Made by a program: the position numbers and the translations under genes
Origin: Planctomycetaceae bacterium
GTDB lineage: Bacteria; Planctomycetota; Planctomycetia; Pirellulales; Pirellulaceae
NCBI GenBank assembly: GCA_002726515.1
Contig: PBTE01000121.1
Coordinates: 1-52,920, forward strand
Direction of reading: 5' to 3'
Length of the DNA: 52,920 nt
Notes under the pieces: model-generated
Databases searched by the model: none
Told to the model about the DNA's origin: nothing
What the model saw: only the letters and a program-made list of their open reading frames with translations
Part shown: one piece after another, positions 17,351 through 27,741 of the stretch
How the letters are laid out: every line of letters starts with the position of its first letter
Position numbering within the stretch: position 1 is the first letter of the stretch

Positions 17351-20300
17351 ATGAATTCGCCGAAGCCGTACCATCCTTTTGCCGAGGTTGTCTTGGTCGC
17401 TTGCGCCTGCTTGGCGTGGTTGCCACCGCTGGCTGGGCAGGACACGACTGAAAGTGACTCGAGTGCTGGAACTCAATCCCAGTCTGCCCCCGCAATAAAG
17501 GACAAGTCTCTACCGGTCATTGAGACTGTGGGTCCGGTTGTTCACCTGCTCGAGTCGCAGAACGGTGACTTGGTTCCTGTACCCGATCTGCAGTACGAGG
17601 ACTTCATGGAATTGATCAAGATCCGAGAGGGCTTATCTCCTGCAACACTTCCTGCCAGTTTCAGTGTGCAGAACATTGAAGCGGAAGGAAGTGTGCAGAG
17701 GGGCAAGGCGACGTTGCAGGTTCGGATACAGGTCGTCACACATCAGCAGGACTGGGTTCGTATTCCGCTGGGCCTCAATGAAGCTCACATGCTCGAGCCG
17801 CTCGAGCATGAAAACGCTTTTATGGTGTTTGAACCCGAGGGTGAGGGGTTCGTCTGTTACTTGGAAAGCCAGCCTCACCAGAGACACGAGTTGAAACTGG
17901 CCGTAGCTGTTCCCGTTTCAAGGATTGGCCCCGAAAGTAGGCTGGTGCTGAATTTGCCACGGGTCCCGCATTCGCATCTTCGATTGAAGGTACCAGAGTC
18001 ACAAATCAATGCAACTGTCAGTGCGGACGCTTTGTTGAAGGAAGAAATTCGAACGTCCGAGGATGGCCAATCGATCATTGAAGCCAACGGCATCGGTGGT
18101 CCGTTTCAACTGTCCTGGCGGCGCGATCGGCCACGGCAAGAAAAACGCCGTATGGTCTTCGAGGCCAAGGGGAACATTCTGGTCAATGTTCGCGGTCTGA
18201 ACCGCGTGACGAGTGAGGCGAGATTGCGTCTGCGCAGTTTTGGTAGACCCCTTTCAAGGGTTCGGGTGAGGATTCCGGCGGCTTCGCGATTAATGCCGGG
18301 TAGTCGATCAATCGGTTACACACTCGAGGAAATTCCATCTGATGTTGAAGCTGGTGAAGCAAACGAAGGTCAGCTGGTTGAAGTTCGCTTTGAAGATAAA
18401 TCGATGACACCCCCGGAAGTCCGTCTGTTGACCGAAACAGTTAAGGAAAGCATCGGATTGGCACAATCCTTCGACGTGTCTAGATTTGAGGTGCTGGGTG
18501 CCGCGCAGCAGTCTGGTTACATTGCGCTGGCGTCCGGATCGGACGTCTATCCTGAGTGGGATCTGACTGCCGCAATTCGCCAAGTCAATGAGTTGCCAGA
18601 AACCTTCCAATCCGAGAACGTATTGGCCGGATTTCGGTATTTTCGTCAACCCAGTTCACTCAAGTTGCGGGTTGTTCCCCGGCAGTCACGAATCAGTATC
18701 GAACCCTATTATATTTTGCGAGTGGAGGCCGATCGCGTTCATTTAGAGGCCACATTCAACACGACCATCCGGGGTGCGCGTGCTTCGTTTCTCAATATTG
18801 AAATGAGCGATTGGGAAATTCTGGACCTGGGACCAGCGAATGTTATCAACAAGAACTCACATGTCTCCGAAAGAACTTCGCCCCTGATTGTGCCCTTAGA
18901 ACGCGGATCTGGCAGCAACTTTCAACTTGTGGTGAAAGCGGTCCATAGAATCACTTCGACGGATGACTCCAGGCAGGTCCGTGTGAAACTACCACAACCG
19001 CTCGTCAGCACACTCCAAACAGCTTCGGTGGCGATCGTGCCGGAAGACAACATTGCACTGGCTGCACTTCCCGCAGAGATGGTTGGATTAATTCCTGATC
19101 CGGCGCCGATCGTACCCGAGAAATTACAGAAGCGGCGTCAGCGCACGGTCTTCTACCGTGGTACCAATGATTCTGCCCCGCCCCTGTTCGTCGCGGATTT
19201 TGATGTGCGCAAGCGATCGGTTACCGTACGGATCGAAAGCATTGCCGACTTGCGAGAAGAACGGGTCCAAGTCCAGCAGAAACTGCATTACCAGATTGAA
19301 CACGAATCGATTCATCAATTGAATCTGAAATTTGCAGAGTTGCCCGGAGAAAATCTGCCATTGAAGGTCCAACTCGATGGACAACCTACCTCGGCCTTTC
19401 TGTTTGCGGTTTCGCAAAATGAAAGTAATCCGGAACAACAGGCTGAACTCTATGTAACGCTTCCCAAGGAGCGGAAGGGCGACGTCATGTTGACGATTGA
19501 ATACGAGCGTCCCTGGTCGGAGTGTTTGACAAAGGCGGGTGATGGGCTGGACGTTCCACTCTTTGTCCCGGGTCAGGAACCCGTGTCCGAACACGAGTTA
19601 CAGATCCGTAGCGGATCGCCTGGCGGGGTGATTGTTGCGGACGATCGCTGGACTATCGACGACCCCGCGGAAATGAAAACGCCTGATCAATCCCTGCTGG
19701 CTCTGTCGAGTCCAGGTACTGCGGATAGCGTGCAGTTAGATTTCGGACCTGTAACACAGGAAAAACGAGGGAAGACCGTTGTGGAGGCTGCCTGGGTGCA
19801 GACCTGGGTCTCCGACGAACTCAGGCAGGACCGAGCAAGTTTCTATTTGCAAAGCAGGAATAGTAATCTGCAGATTCGCATGCCTTCAGGAGTCAATTTG
19901 ACGGATACGATCGTCAAGCTAGATGGTCAAAGCGTGACAGCAATTCGTGAAAAACAAGACCTGCTTGAGATCCGACTGCCAAGCAGTCGACCCCAGGAGT
20001 CGAACCTTGTTGAATTGTGGTATTCATTCAACGGTCACAGGAACGCATTCGGTGAGATGAGGGTTCAGTTGCCACAAATCGAAAACGCTCAATGGACTCG
20101 CCAGATTTATTGGCAGCTCGTACTTCCGCGGCGAGAGTTTCTGGTCGATTTCCCCACTGGCTGGACACCGGAATTCAATCGTCAATGGAATACCTTGTTT
20201 GTGGGAAGGAACACAAATTTTACAGCGGATCTTGAGAGTGAAATGAAAGTGTCGTGGCGAGGTCTCCCAAGGGCCCGTTGGTTGACCAATCAGTACTTGT

Positions 20301-20722
20301 TCACGTGTTATGCCGACATGAAGCCGATTAAAGTGAGAACGATCAGTCAAAGGACCGCGTTGTTGGTCTTTGGTGGTTGTGCCTTGGTGGCAGGACTTCT
20401 TGTGATCCGTGTACCGCAGTTTCGACATCCGCTGGTTCTCTTAATCGGCGCAATGATGTTTTTGACTTTTGTTGCCGTTAATCCCGAAGTTGCTGCGTTA
20501 ATAGCACAAGGGGCAGTCGTGGGCCTTGTGATGGCGTTTTTGGGATCGCTCATTCAATGGTTTATCCTGTGGCGCAATCGTGGTGAAGGAATCGTAAATG
20601 GTAGTACGGCTTCTTTGATTGAACGATTTGGTACGGATTTTCATCGAGTCGTGAAAGATGATGAGCAATTAGGATCGACCAGAACGTCAGCAGGTTCTGT
20701 TCCCGATTCTCAGAGCGTGTAA
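17351..20722 (+). CDS. Giant exported membrane-anchored protein, module A
   Basis: A 1123-residue protein of unrecognised family. A signal peptide (about residues 1-29) is followed by an acidic/serine-rich stretch, then about 900 residues of predicted beta-rich extracytoplasmic sequence. Close to the C-terminus are three hydrophobic segments (about 1000-1085), then a short polar tail. Just after the signal peptide comes a short helix of the form VPDLQYEDFMEL, then an alternating hydrophobic segment (IEAEGSVQRGKATLQVRI), an order that recurs twice in the neighbouring gene. There is no enzymatic motif. It probably sits in the inner membrane with a large periplasmic ectodomain. Its TAA overlaps the ATG of the next gene (TAATG), so the two are coupled and likely work together. 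Confidence 0.85.
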   Translation: MNSPKPYHPFAEVVLVACACLAWLPPLAGQDTTESDSSAGTQSQSAPAIKDKSLPVIETVGPVVHLLESQNGDLVPVPDLQYEDFMELIKIREGLSPATLPASFSVQNIEAEGSVQRGKATLQVRIQVVTHQQDWVRIPLGLNEAHMLEPLEHENAFMVFEPEGEGFVCYLESQPHQRHELKLAVAVPVSRIGPESRLVLNLPRVPHSHLRLKVPESQINATVSADALLKEEIRTSEDGQSIIEANGIGGPFQLSWRRDRPRQEKRRMVFEAKGNILVNVRGLNRVTSEARLRLRSFGRPLSRVRVRIPAASRLMPGSRSIGYTLEEIPSDVEAGEANEGQLVEVRFEDKSMTPPEVRLLTETVKESIGLAQSFDVSRFEVLGAAQQSGYIALASGSDVYPEWDLTAAIRQVNELPETFQSENVLAGFRYFRQPSSLKLRVVPRQSRISIEPYYILRVEADRVHLEATFNTTIRGARASFLNIEMSDWEILDLGPANVINKNSHVSERTSPLIVPLERGSGSNFQLVVKAVHRITSTDDSRQVRVKLPQPLVSTLQTASVAIVPEDNIALAALPAEMVGLIPDPAPIVPEKLQKRRQRTVFYRGTNDSAPPLFVADFDVRKRSVTVRIESIADLREERVQVQQKLHYQIEHESIHQLNLKFAELPGENLPLKVQLDGQPTSAFLFAVSQNESNPEQQAELYVTLPKERKGDVMLTIEYERPWSECLTKAGDGLDVPLFVPGQEPVSEHELQIRSGSPGGVIVADDRWTIDDPAEMKTPDQSLLALSSPGTADSVQLDFGPVTQEKRGKTVVEAAWVQTWVSDELRQDRASFYLQSRNSNLQIRMPSGVNLTDTIVKLDGQSVTAIREKQDLLEIRLPSSRPQESNLVELWYSFNGHRNAFGEMRVQLPQIENAQWTRQIYWQLVLPRREFLVDFPTGWTPEFNRQWNTLFVGRNTNFTADLESEMKVSWRGLPRARWLTNQYLFTCYADMKPIKVRTISQRTALLVFGGCALVAGLLVIRVPQFRHPLVLLIGAMMFLTFVAVNPEVAALIAQGAVVGLVMAFLGSLIQWFILWRNRGEGIVNGSTASLIERFGTDFHRVVKDDEQLGSTRTSAGSVPDSQSV

Positions 20723-23700
20723 TGATTGCTTACACATTTAACCCGCGGGTGTCATGGACGGGTGCCAGAGCCTTGGCAACCGGGGTTCTATTGGTGACCG
20801 TGTTGGTGACGTCCGTCTGTGGTCAAGAGCCTCGAGGCTCTGGCCGACCGACAAATGACACGATGCTTTTGCGCAAAATCAAGGCGCCCCGGTCCCAGAT
20901 GGGAAATTGGCCACGAGGCAATCATCGCTACTTTCCCATGGCCCGGGAGGAGTACGAAAACCTGATAGAACGAATTGCAGAAAGGGAAAAAGCACCAACA
21001 GATGCGATCGTACGGATCGAGAACGCTGTTTACGAGGCTCGTTTAGAAGGGACGGACCTGGTCGAAGGTTTGGCCACTTTGCAAATTCAACACGATGTGA
21101 GCCATCCGGTCGAACTGCCTCTGGAACTTTGCGGCATTCCCATTTTTCATCCCCGCTGGAAATTCGAGCCCTCTATCCCGGCGACAGTCGGTTTTACGCA
21201 ACAACAGATTTGCGCGGCTGTTGTCGAGCGCAGCGGAGCACTGCAGTTCGACTGGTCAGTACGAGGTACGAAGGATTCCCTGGAAGTGGTTAACTTTCCG
21301 TTGCGATTTCCTGCCAGCCCTTCTAGTCGTCTGATTCTAGATTTACCTGTCCAGCGGATTCCTGTGATCGATCACGGTCAAGTGGCGGGACCTTTCGAGT
21401 CTCAATACGTTCAAGACACGACTCGGAGAACACCCCAACAGAGCCCCGGGGGCCACGCGCCTGCAAAATGGAACCGGTGGCATCTGGCCTTGGGCGGCCA
21501 CTCTCACGTTGAATTGCGAGTCTTGCCTGAAGTCGTCTTCCAGCAGCGCGAGCGACTGGTGCTACTTCGCGAAGCGACCAAATACGATCTTTCGGAAAGT
21601 GGTGTGGCGGTCTCCGTCGAGTTGAGTCTTGACATCCACTATCAACCACTCCGCGAGATTGTCTTAGACTTGGACCCGGGGGTTCAACTCACTGGGGCAT
21701 TTATCGAAGATCAAAGAATTTCCTGGTCAGTGGAACATGGTGAGAAAAACCAGCGAAGCAGAGCGGTGTTGCAACTCCAGGACGCTTTAATCGGAACCGG
21801 CCGTGTACTTCGATTGGAAGGAATCGCCTCATCGCATCTGGAAGAGAAACTGCTGTTGCCGACTCTCCGTCCGCGGGACATGTTTTGGCAAGAAGGTATT
21901 TTTGGATTGGTGGTTACTGAACCCTTGACGATGGTTGGTTTCGAGGCCGAAGGCTGTCATCCGGTTGACCACCCACCCTTGGATGACCAGGAGACAAAAG
22001 ACCGACTCCAATTTCAACTCTACAGGCAGGATGCCCGCGTTGCAGTCACTTTGAAACGCCGTCCCACGCAGATCGTCGTGAAACAGGGTACAACGATTCG
22101 CATTGGAAAGTCGAGTGTGACTGGAAAGGTGGTAGCTGATTGCGAAAGTCAAGTTGGGGAAATGTTTGAAATGTTTGGCAGGATCCCGCGCGCCTGGATT
22201 GTCGACGCTGTGGAATCTACCGAGACCAACGCGATTGCGGACTGGTACATCCAAAATTCCTTCCTCCCAACAGATTCACAACTGCTAAGGATCCGTCTGC
22301 GGCGTGTCTTGGATCCCGCTCATCCGCTGCGGATTGTTGTTTCTGGGCATCGTGCTCGTATCCTGTCGGATTTGGGTCTGGATGCAATGCGGTTTTGCCG
22401 CTTTGAGCAGGTCAACGAACAAGGAAACTGGATGGAGGTTCAGGCCGAAGCCCCCCTGGTCCTGAAGTTGTCCGGAGAACTCGGATTGGATCGTCTCGAC
22501 GCGCAAACCCTCAGCATGCTTCCGGCAGAATTACTCAGTTCCGAACCGGGTAGCCTGGTCTTCGACGTCAATGAGAAGGCGAACAAGCTGCGGATAAACG
22601 TTGGACAGCCCAGGCCCGATTTTTCCGCGTCGATTACGGCCCAGGCGTCAGTTTTCGAAGAGCGGCTCTCAGAATCTTATGAGATTCGATGCACCCCTCA
22701 AAATGGTTACGTCAACCAATTGCAGGTACGCTTTTCGGAGCCTCGTGCTGGGGAGCCACAGTGGATGCTATCCGAGGAAATGGAAGGGGGCCTGATGACC
22801 CGGCGTGTCAATCAGACTTCCATCGCTTCGGAAGTTGCTGGTGAGACGTGGCTGATCGAGTTACAAAGGCCACGACGGGAACCTTTTTCGATACGCGTTT
22901 TTCGCTCAATCGAATTCAGTGGCGAAACAAGGATTTCGTTGTTGAGTGTGGTCAATGCGGGTACTCAAGAGGCGAGATTGCTCTTTCGAACTGATCCAGA
23001 CGCCAACCTGCAAATCGACCAGCAGGGACTTCATCCGGCTCCTCAAGATGCAGTGGTCTCGGGCAATTTTCCCCCGGTTCGCGCCGTCTATCGTTACGAT
23101 CCGACCCAAGTTGTAATCGATTCTAGACGGTGTAACGTTACCATCCGCCCGCAAAAAAATACCGGCTTGTTATTCGATGCGTGGGTACGGAACTGTAATT
23201 TGGTGACGCACCTTGCCATCGATGGACGGGCCATTCACGATCTTGAATATCAGTTGGATAACCGGGGCGAACAAAAAATAGCAGTCAGGGTTCCTGCCGA
23301 AGTCGTAATTCAACGAGCATTGGTAGAAAACAAGGAGGTGGCACTCGATCGCTGGGACCGCCTTGAGCCACTGGTGCTCGACCTGCCTGCGAACGTGCCA
23401 ACTCCACGAATCACACTCGAAATGGTGACGTTCGGCGAATCGTTGGGTTGGTGGAACGAACTCTCCGCGCCCAACATTGAATTGGAGTTTTCCATATTGC
23501 GTAGGCAGTGGACGGTGAACCTACCTGCTGGCTATCAGGTCACTGCCCCTGGCAACCAGCAGGATGCGGTGGAGTGGACTTGGAAAACCCGTTTATTTGG
23601 TCCTCTGGCGCGAGCTACCAGTACGTCTGTCCCATTGAGTCGAGTTGCGTCTGCCCAGACAGGACGATTGAACCTGGATCAAGATCCGTCTGCAGAACGA

Positions 23701-26700
23701 CAACAGATCCGGACTAACGTTTTGACACCGTTGAGTTACTGCAACACGCGAGCCGCGGCCGCCTTTGGATGGGTTTTTCTGTTGATAACGACTGCCCTGG
23801 TGTGGCGGTTGGTCAGGCTGGATCCAATCCATTGGTTGTTCGCGCTGGGGGTCGCCACCGTGATTGCTTTGCTGGCGCCCAATTCCCTGGTGCCGATGAC
23901 AGGGTACCTCCTCCCGGGGACATTTGTGGGGGGAGTTTTTGCCGTATTCGTTGGCAAGCCCGGGTCACACCACCTCTCTCCGAAACCTTCCGACACGCCC
24001 TCTTCGGGCGGACAGACCTCACTGCTGGGGGGGATGTTCTTAGTCTGTTGCCTGTTGACGACGTTTCCAGGTGTGGCGCGGGCTGCTGAGACAGTGTCTC
24101 CTGAGATTTTTAAGATTTTCGTCCCAGTTGATGATCAGGGGGATTCCAAAGGACCTTACTACGTCCCTGAACCGGTCTATCGAACTCTTCACGAGTTGGG
24201 CGGTTCTCTCGATGGAATTCATCCCAGGTGGAACATTCAAGAGGCTACTTACCGAGCAAAACTGGACTGGGAATTGCCCGACAGGGAGTTGGCTGTTGTA
24301 GAACTCAAGGCTTTTTTCAAGCTGGAGACAATGTCCCGGAAGGTCACGGTTGGGATTCCATTTCAAAAAAAAGAGGTTCATCTTGGCGAAAATTCTGCAA
24401 GGCTTGATGGACGACCGGTTCGGCCGCAATGGGATGAAGAAAACAAGCTGGTACGTTTGCTCATCGAAGAGCCCGGAAGTTATCTTCTGGAACTCTCCTT
24501 CCGGCCGGCAGCCCCCGGATCGGAGATGTTGCATGGGTGGGAAGTGCAGATTCCCAAGATACCTTCGGCAACGCTCGACGTAGAATTGCCACCGGACGCG
24601 CCACTGATCGACATTCCAACAGCACGTGGCCGGTTGCAGTTGGCTCCGGACACCGGCAGGGTCAAGGCTGAACTGGGTCCGGTGCGCAAGCTGGCTTTTT
24701 TGTGGTACCAGGGGGTGGGGCAAGGAACCATTCGTGGAACACCTGACGTAAAAGAACTTGTCTGGCTCAAAATCCGGCCCGGGTCCGTGATTCTCGATGC
24801 AAAAATCAGTTACGACGTCGCAGAAAGTGGAATCGGAGCGATTGAAATTCTCGCCGATCCTCGGTTGAGATTATTACCCATGGCAGATGACTCTCCGGTG
24901 CAACGGGTTCAAATTGAATCCGATCAATCTCAAAGCATCCTGTTTGTGCTAAAGCCGACGATCGAGGATCAGGTGATAATCAACGCTCGTTTTTTAATGA
25001 CGGACACGTCTGGTATCGGCAACCTGTTGTTTCCTCGCGTCAACACCGTGGGGAACGTGACCCGTCGCTTGCTTGCGGTGTCGGTTGATCATGAACTGGC
25101 GTACCAACTGCATGGTGGTGAAAATCTTGCGAGAATTGCGGCAACCGAATTCATGCGTGAATGGGAAACCGAAGAGCTACTGCCCCAGTTTGTTCTCATT
25201 GACTCCATGGAAGATGATCAGGAGTGGACGATATCTGTCGCACCCCAGGAGCGCAAAACGGCTGCCGAGCAACACGTGACCGTAATTTGTCATGCGGAGC
25301 ATGCTGTGTTGGATCATCGAGTGGACGTGATGAAAGCAGATAGAATGTTGGCGCAACACCAGCTGTCGGTTCCGCCGGGATTGGAACTGGAGAATGTAGA
25401 AATCAACGACTCCTCTGGTAGCGTCCCTGTACATTGGACGCTCGATGAAAACAATCGTCTCAACATAGTTTTGAGTCGTCCGACACGTGAATCACATCGA
25501 CTGTACTTGCGCGCCCGACGTCGCTACGAATCCGATAACAGCCTTCAACTTCCTGCGATCCAGTTGTTGAACTCCCAGTTGTTGGCACTGGACCTGGAAG
25601 TGTTACGGCAGCCCGGAATTCGCGTGAATGTCACGGATGCCGAAAACCTTGATTCAGTCGAAGGGCGTCCAACGGAGACGACCGCTTGGAAGAAGTTTTT
25701 GAAGGTGGCGAGCTGGAAAGCAAAGGCACCCGGTGCAGGTGTTGTTCTGCGTGTTGTGGCGGATACGCCAGAAATTCAATCGGTACAAGTCAGTACGATG
25801 GTTCCTCGCGAAGGCAAATGGTGGATGCAGTTATCGCTACAGCTGTCAGTGAGTCAGGGAATTGTAGACATGATAGATTTTTCTCTGCCGGCTGTTTGCG
25901 GAAATGAAATCACGTCGGATAGTTCCTGCGAAACGAAGATTGTTGACATTCCCGGTACGGGGAGACGGCGGCTTTCCATAAAACTTTCAGAACCTTGCAC
26001 TAAAGAGTGCACCTTCCATCTCCAGATTCCTCTGCAATTCCCCCCTGGTCAGCGAATTCACGTGCCACACGCCATTCCCTTCAGAGATCACCAACGTACG
26101 CATTACGTCGTCCTTCCACGGCAGATTGAACAACAGAATATCCGTTGGGATAAAAGCTGGCTACAACCCGCCAGATTGCCGGAATGGGTTCTTTCTGAAG
26201 CACCCTCCGAAACCCAATCGTTGAGTTATCGGGTAACCGGAGAAGATCCTCACGCGGAAATACGTCCTCGTGAAGGAATGGCTGGTGATCCGCAGTTGCG
26301 TTTAGTGGATATCCACGTCAACATGCGCAACGACAATACCTTTCACGGCAGTGTCTTTTTTTACTTGGATCCGGCGGGGCGTGACAGTTGTGTTCTTCAA
26401 CTGCCTGACCGCACCGAATTAGTACATGTCACGGTGGCAGAGCTTCCTGCAAGGACGGACTTGTTGGAAAACCAGCAAGTGAAAATCTTTCTAGGACTGC
26501 AACGATTGCCGCAACGCATGGAAGTCGTTTTTGAGGGAAAAATGGTGCGCTCGAGTTCCGGAGGTTCCACCTTCCAGGTTGCGGTTCCTGAAATGCTAGA
26601 GGTGCCAGTGCAAAGGACATTGTGGACAGTCAATGGGCGCAACGCTGATGCTATCCAGCAAACACACGGAATCAGCGCCGAGCGTCAAAAACTTTTGCGG

Positions 26701-27366
26701 TTGAGGGGAATGTCAGAATTGATGGATCTGACCGCCGATGTCATCGCGGAAGAACCGATCGAAGACATCACTCGCTGGTATCAGGTGTGGGCGCGACGTT
26801 ACGTAAAAGGACAGAGAATGCTGACATTGCAACTTGCTCACCACCCGCCCGGATTCGAAGTAGAAAGGGTTGATTTGGAGGTCCTTCAACGAAAACAGTT
26901 GTCCATGGCGAGACACCTGGGGACGGAGAGCATTCTGGAGCAGTTGGGGTCTTCGAATGACGAAGACCTGTTGGGTAATCAGGGTTTCAGGACGAACAAC
27001 TTCGAGGAAGAAAAAGTCACGCGTCTGACGTATCAAGGAGGGGAAGGAAAAATCGCTCTCTCTCTCGTCCCGCTTGAAGCTCGGTTTGAATACCAGCGAT
27101 ATCTCAAAGGGTTCAGCTTGGCCGTGGCCATATTTTTCGGAATACGCTGGAGGCACGTCTGGGAGTCGTTCGTAAAACGCTGGTGGTTCCGCTGGCCTTT
27201 CTTGAGTATGTTTCTCATGGGCATCGTCTGGTGGCTCTGGTTGCACCCTCGTTGGTTGGGACTGCTAATCATTTTGGTGAGCATTCTGTATGCCATCAGG
27301 ATACCTCTCTGGTTGGTAAGCTGGCTGCGACCACAACGACAGGTTGTGCTTTCCCGGCGGGTATAA
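20722..27366 (+). CDS. Giant exported protein, modules B and C fused
   Basis: A 2214-residue protein of unrecognised family. It has a signal peptide (about 1-35), a first beta-rich ectodomain (module B, to about 1005), hydrophobic segments at about 1012-1035 and 1041-1080, then a third hydrophobic stretch at about 1102-1120 that ends in VARAAE and looks like a second signal peptide. A second beta-rich ectodomain (module C, about 1121-2125) follows, and three C-terminal hydrophobic segments (about 2131-2200). Modules B and C each start with the pattern seen in the 1123-residue neighbour: a VP/FP..Y short helix, an A.Y.A.L segment, then alternating strands. It reads as two proteins of the neighbour's kind joined in frame. 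No catalytic motif was seen. Confidence 0.85.
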   Translation: MIAYTFNPRVSWTGARALATGVLLVTVLVTSVCGQEPRGSGRPTNDTMLLRKIKAPRSQMGNWPRGNHRYFPMAREEYENLIERIAEREKAPTDAIVRIENAVYEARLEGTDLVEGLATLQIQHDVSHPVELPLELCGIPIFHPRWKFEPSIPATVGFTQQQICAAVVERSGALQFDWSVRGTKDSLEVVNFPLRFPASPSSRLILDLPVQRIPVIDHGQVAGPFESQYVQDTTRRTPQQSPGGHAPAKWNRWHLALGGHSHVELRVLPEVVFQQRERLVLLREATKYDLSESGVAVSVELSLDIHYQPLREIVLDLDPGVQLTGAFIEDQRISWSVEHGEKNQRSRAVLQLQDALIGTGRVLRLEGIASSHLEEKLLLPTLRPRDMFWQEGIFGLVVTEPLTMVGFEAEGCHPVDHPPLDDQETKDRLQFQLYRQDARVAVTLKRRPTQIVVKQGTTIRIGKSSVTGKVVADCESQVGEMFEMFGRIPRAWIVDAVESTETNAIADWYIQNSFLPTDSQLLRIRLRRVLDPAHPLRIVVSGHRARILSDLGLDAMRFCRFEQVNEQGNWMEVQAEAPLVLKLSGELGLDRLDAQTLSMLPAELLSSEPGSLVFDVNEKANKLRINVGQPRPDFSASITAQASVFEERLSESYEIRCTPQNGYVNQLQVRFSEPRAGEPQWMLSEEMEGGLMTRRVNQTSIASEVAGETWLIELQRPRREPFSIRVFRSIEFSGETRISLLSVVNAGTQEARLLFRTDPDANLQIDQQGLHPAPQDAVVSGNFPPVRAVYRYDPTQVVIDSRRCNVTIRPQKNTGLLFDAWVRNCNLVTHLAIDGRAIHDLEYQLDNRGEQKIAVRVPAEVVIQRALVENKEVALDRWDRLEPLVLDLPANVPTPRITLEMVTFGESLGWWNELSAPNIELEFSILRRQWTVNLPAGYQVTAPGNQQDAVEWTWKTRLFGPLARATSTSVPLSRVASAQTGRLNLDQDPSAERQQIRTNVLTPLSYCNTRAAAAFGWVFLLITTALVWRLVRLDPIHWLFALGVATVIALLAPNSLVPMTGYLLPGTFVGGVFAVFVGKPGSHHLSPKPSDTPSSGGQTSLLGGMFLVCCLLTTFPGVARAAETVSPEIFKIFVPVDDQGDSKGPYYVPEPVYRTLHELGGSLDGIHPRWNIQEATYRAKLDWELPDRELAVVELKAFFKLETMSRKVTVGIPFQKKEVHLGENSARLDGRPVRPQWDEENKLVRLLIEEPGSYLLELSFRPAAPGSEMLHGWEVQIPKIPSATLDVELPPDAPLIDIPTARGRLQLAPDTGRVKAELGPVRKLAFLWYQGVGQGTIRGTPDVKELVWLKIRPGSVILDAKISYDVAESGIGAIEILADPRLRLLPMADDSPVQRVQIESDQSQSILFVLKPTIEDQVIINARFLMTDTSGIGNLLFPRVNTVGNVTRRLLAVSVDHELAYQLHGGENLARIAATEFMREWETEELLPQFVLIDSMEDDQEWTISVAPQERKTAAEQHVTVICHAEHAVLDHRVDVMKADRMLAQHQLSVPPGLELENVEINDSSGSVPVHWTLDENNRLNIVLSRPTRESHRLYLRARRRYESDNSLQLPAIQLLNSQLLALDLEVLRQPGIRVNVTDAENLDSVEGRPTETTAWKKFLKVASWKAKAPGAGVVLRVVADTPEIQSVQVSTMVPREGKWWMQLSLQLSVSQGIVDMIDFSLPAVCGNEITSDSSCETKIVDIPGTGRRRLSIKLSEPCTKECTFHLQIPLQFPPGQRIHVPHAIPFRDHQRTHYVVLPRQIEQQNIRWDKSWLQPARLPEWVLSEAPSETQSLSYRVTGEDPHAEIRPREGMAGDPQLRLVDIHVNMRNDNTFHGSVFFYLDPAGRDSCVLQLPDRTELVHVTVAELPARTDLLENQQVKIFLGLQRLPQRMEVVFEGKMVRSSSGGSTFQVAVPEMLEVPVQRTLWTVNGRNADAIQQTHGISAERQKLLRLRGMSELMDLTADVIAEEPIEDITRWYQVWARRYVKGQRMLTLQLAHHPPGFEVERVDLEVLQRKQLSMARHLGTESILEQLGSSNDEDLLGNQGFRTNNFEEEKVTRLTYQGGEGKIALSLVPLEARFEYQRYLKGFSLAVAIFFGIRWRHVWESFVKRWWFRWPFLSMFLMGIVWWLWLHPRWLGLLIILVSILYAIRIPLWLVSWLRPQRQVVLSRRV

Positions 27367-27741
27367 GGTACGACGAGTCCATTTTTTCTTTGGGTTTGTC
27401 TGGGCACCGGTACGAATTTTTCGTTCCGGGACCGCGTCGTTTCGATCCGACGTGATCCTGCAAGACGACACGGCTAGGTTGGTCTCGTAAGGTGTCACGT
27501 CTTTCCGCCACCGTCTCTCACGGTACCCTTCTTTTTGTATGACCGACTCGCAGGAATTTTTTTTCTTTCTAATTTAAAAATACCGGGAGCCCGCTCTGCC
27601 AGCCAGATCCAGCCGGGCCATGCTAGCGGTGGACAAATGTACGCGCAACGTAGATCGCCTGCTGCCGACACACATGAGGCGTTCTCTTATTTCGTCTTGG
27701 CAGGTTATGGCTGTTTTGATACGGTATCGCACTCGTTTTGG
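27367..27741. other. Intergenic region after the giant-protein operon
   Basis: A hairpin of nine base positions with one mismatch (27408-27428, arms starting CGG and ending CCG, TTT loop) lies about 40 bases after the stop of the 2214-residue gene. It has no T-run, so terminator function is uncertain. The acetyltransferase frame extends back to a TTG at 27535, but that part does not look like a GNAT N-terminus. Confidence 0.4.

Noticed and set aside
17351..27366. Adhesin or polyketide-type megaprotein
   Set aside because: There are no short sequence repeats, Ig-type or carrier-protein motifs; the architecture is three long similar modules with membrane segments.
27535..27741. Extended N-terminus of the RimI-like protein from the TTG at 27535
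   Set aside because: The extra 69 residues do not resemble a GNAT N-terminus or a signal peptide.
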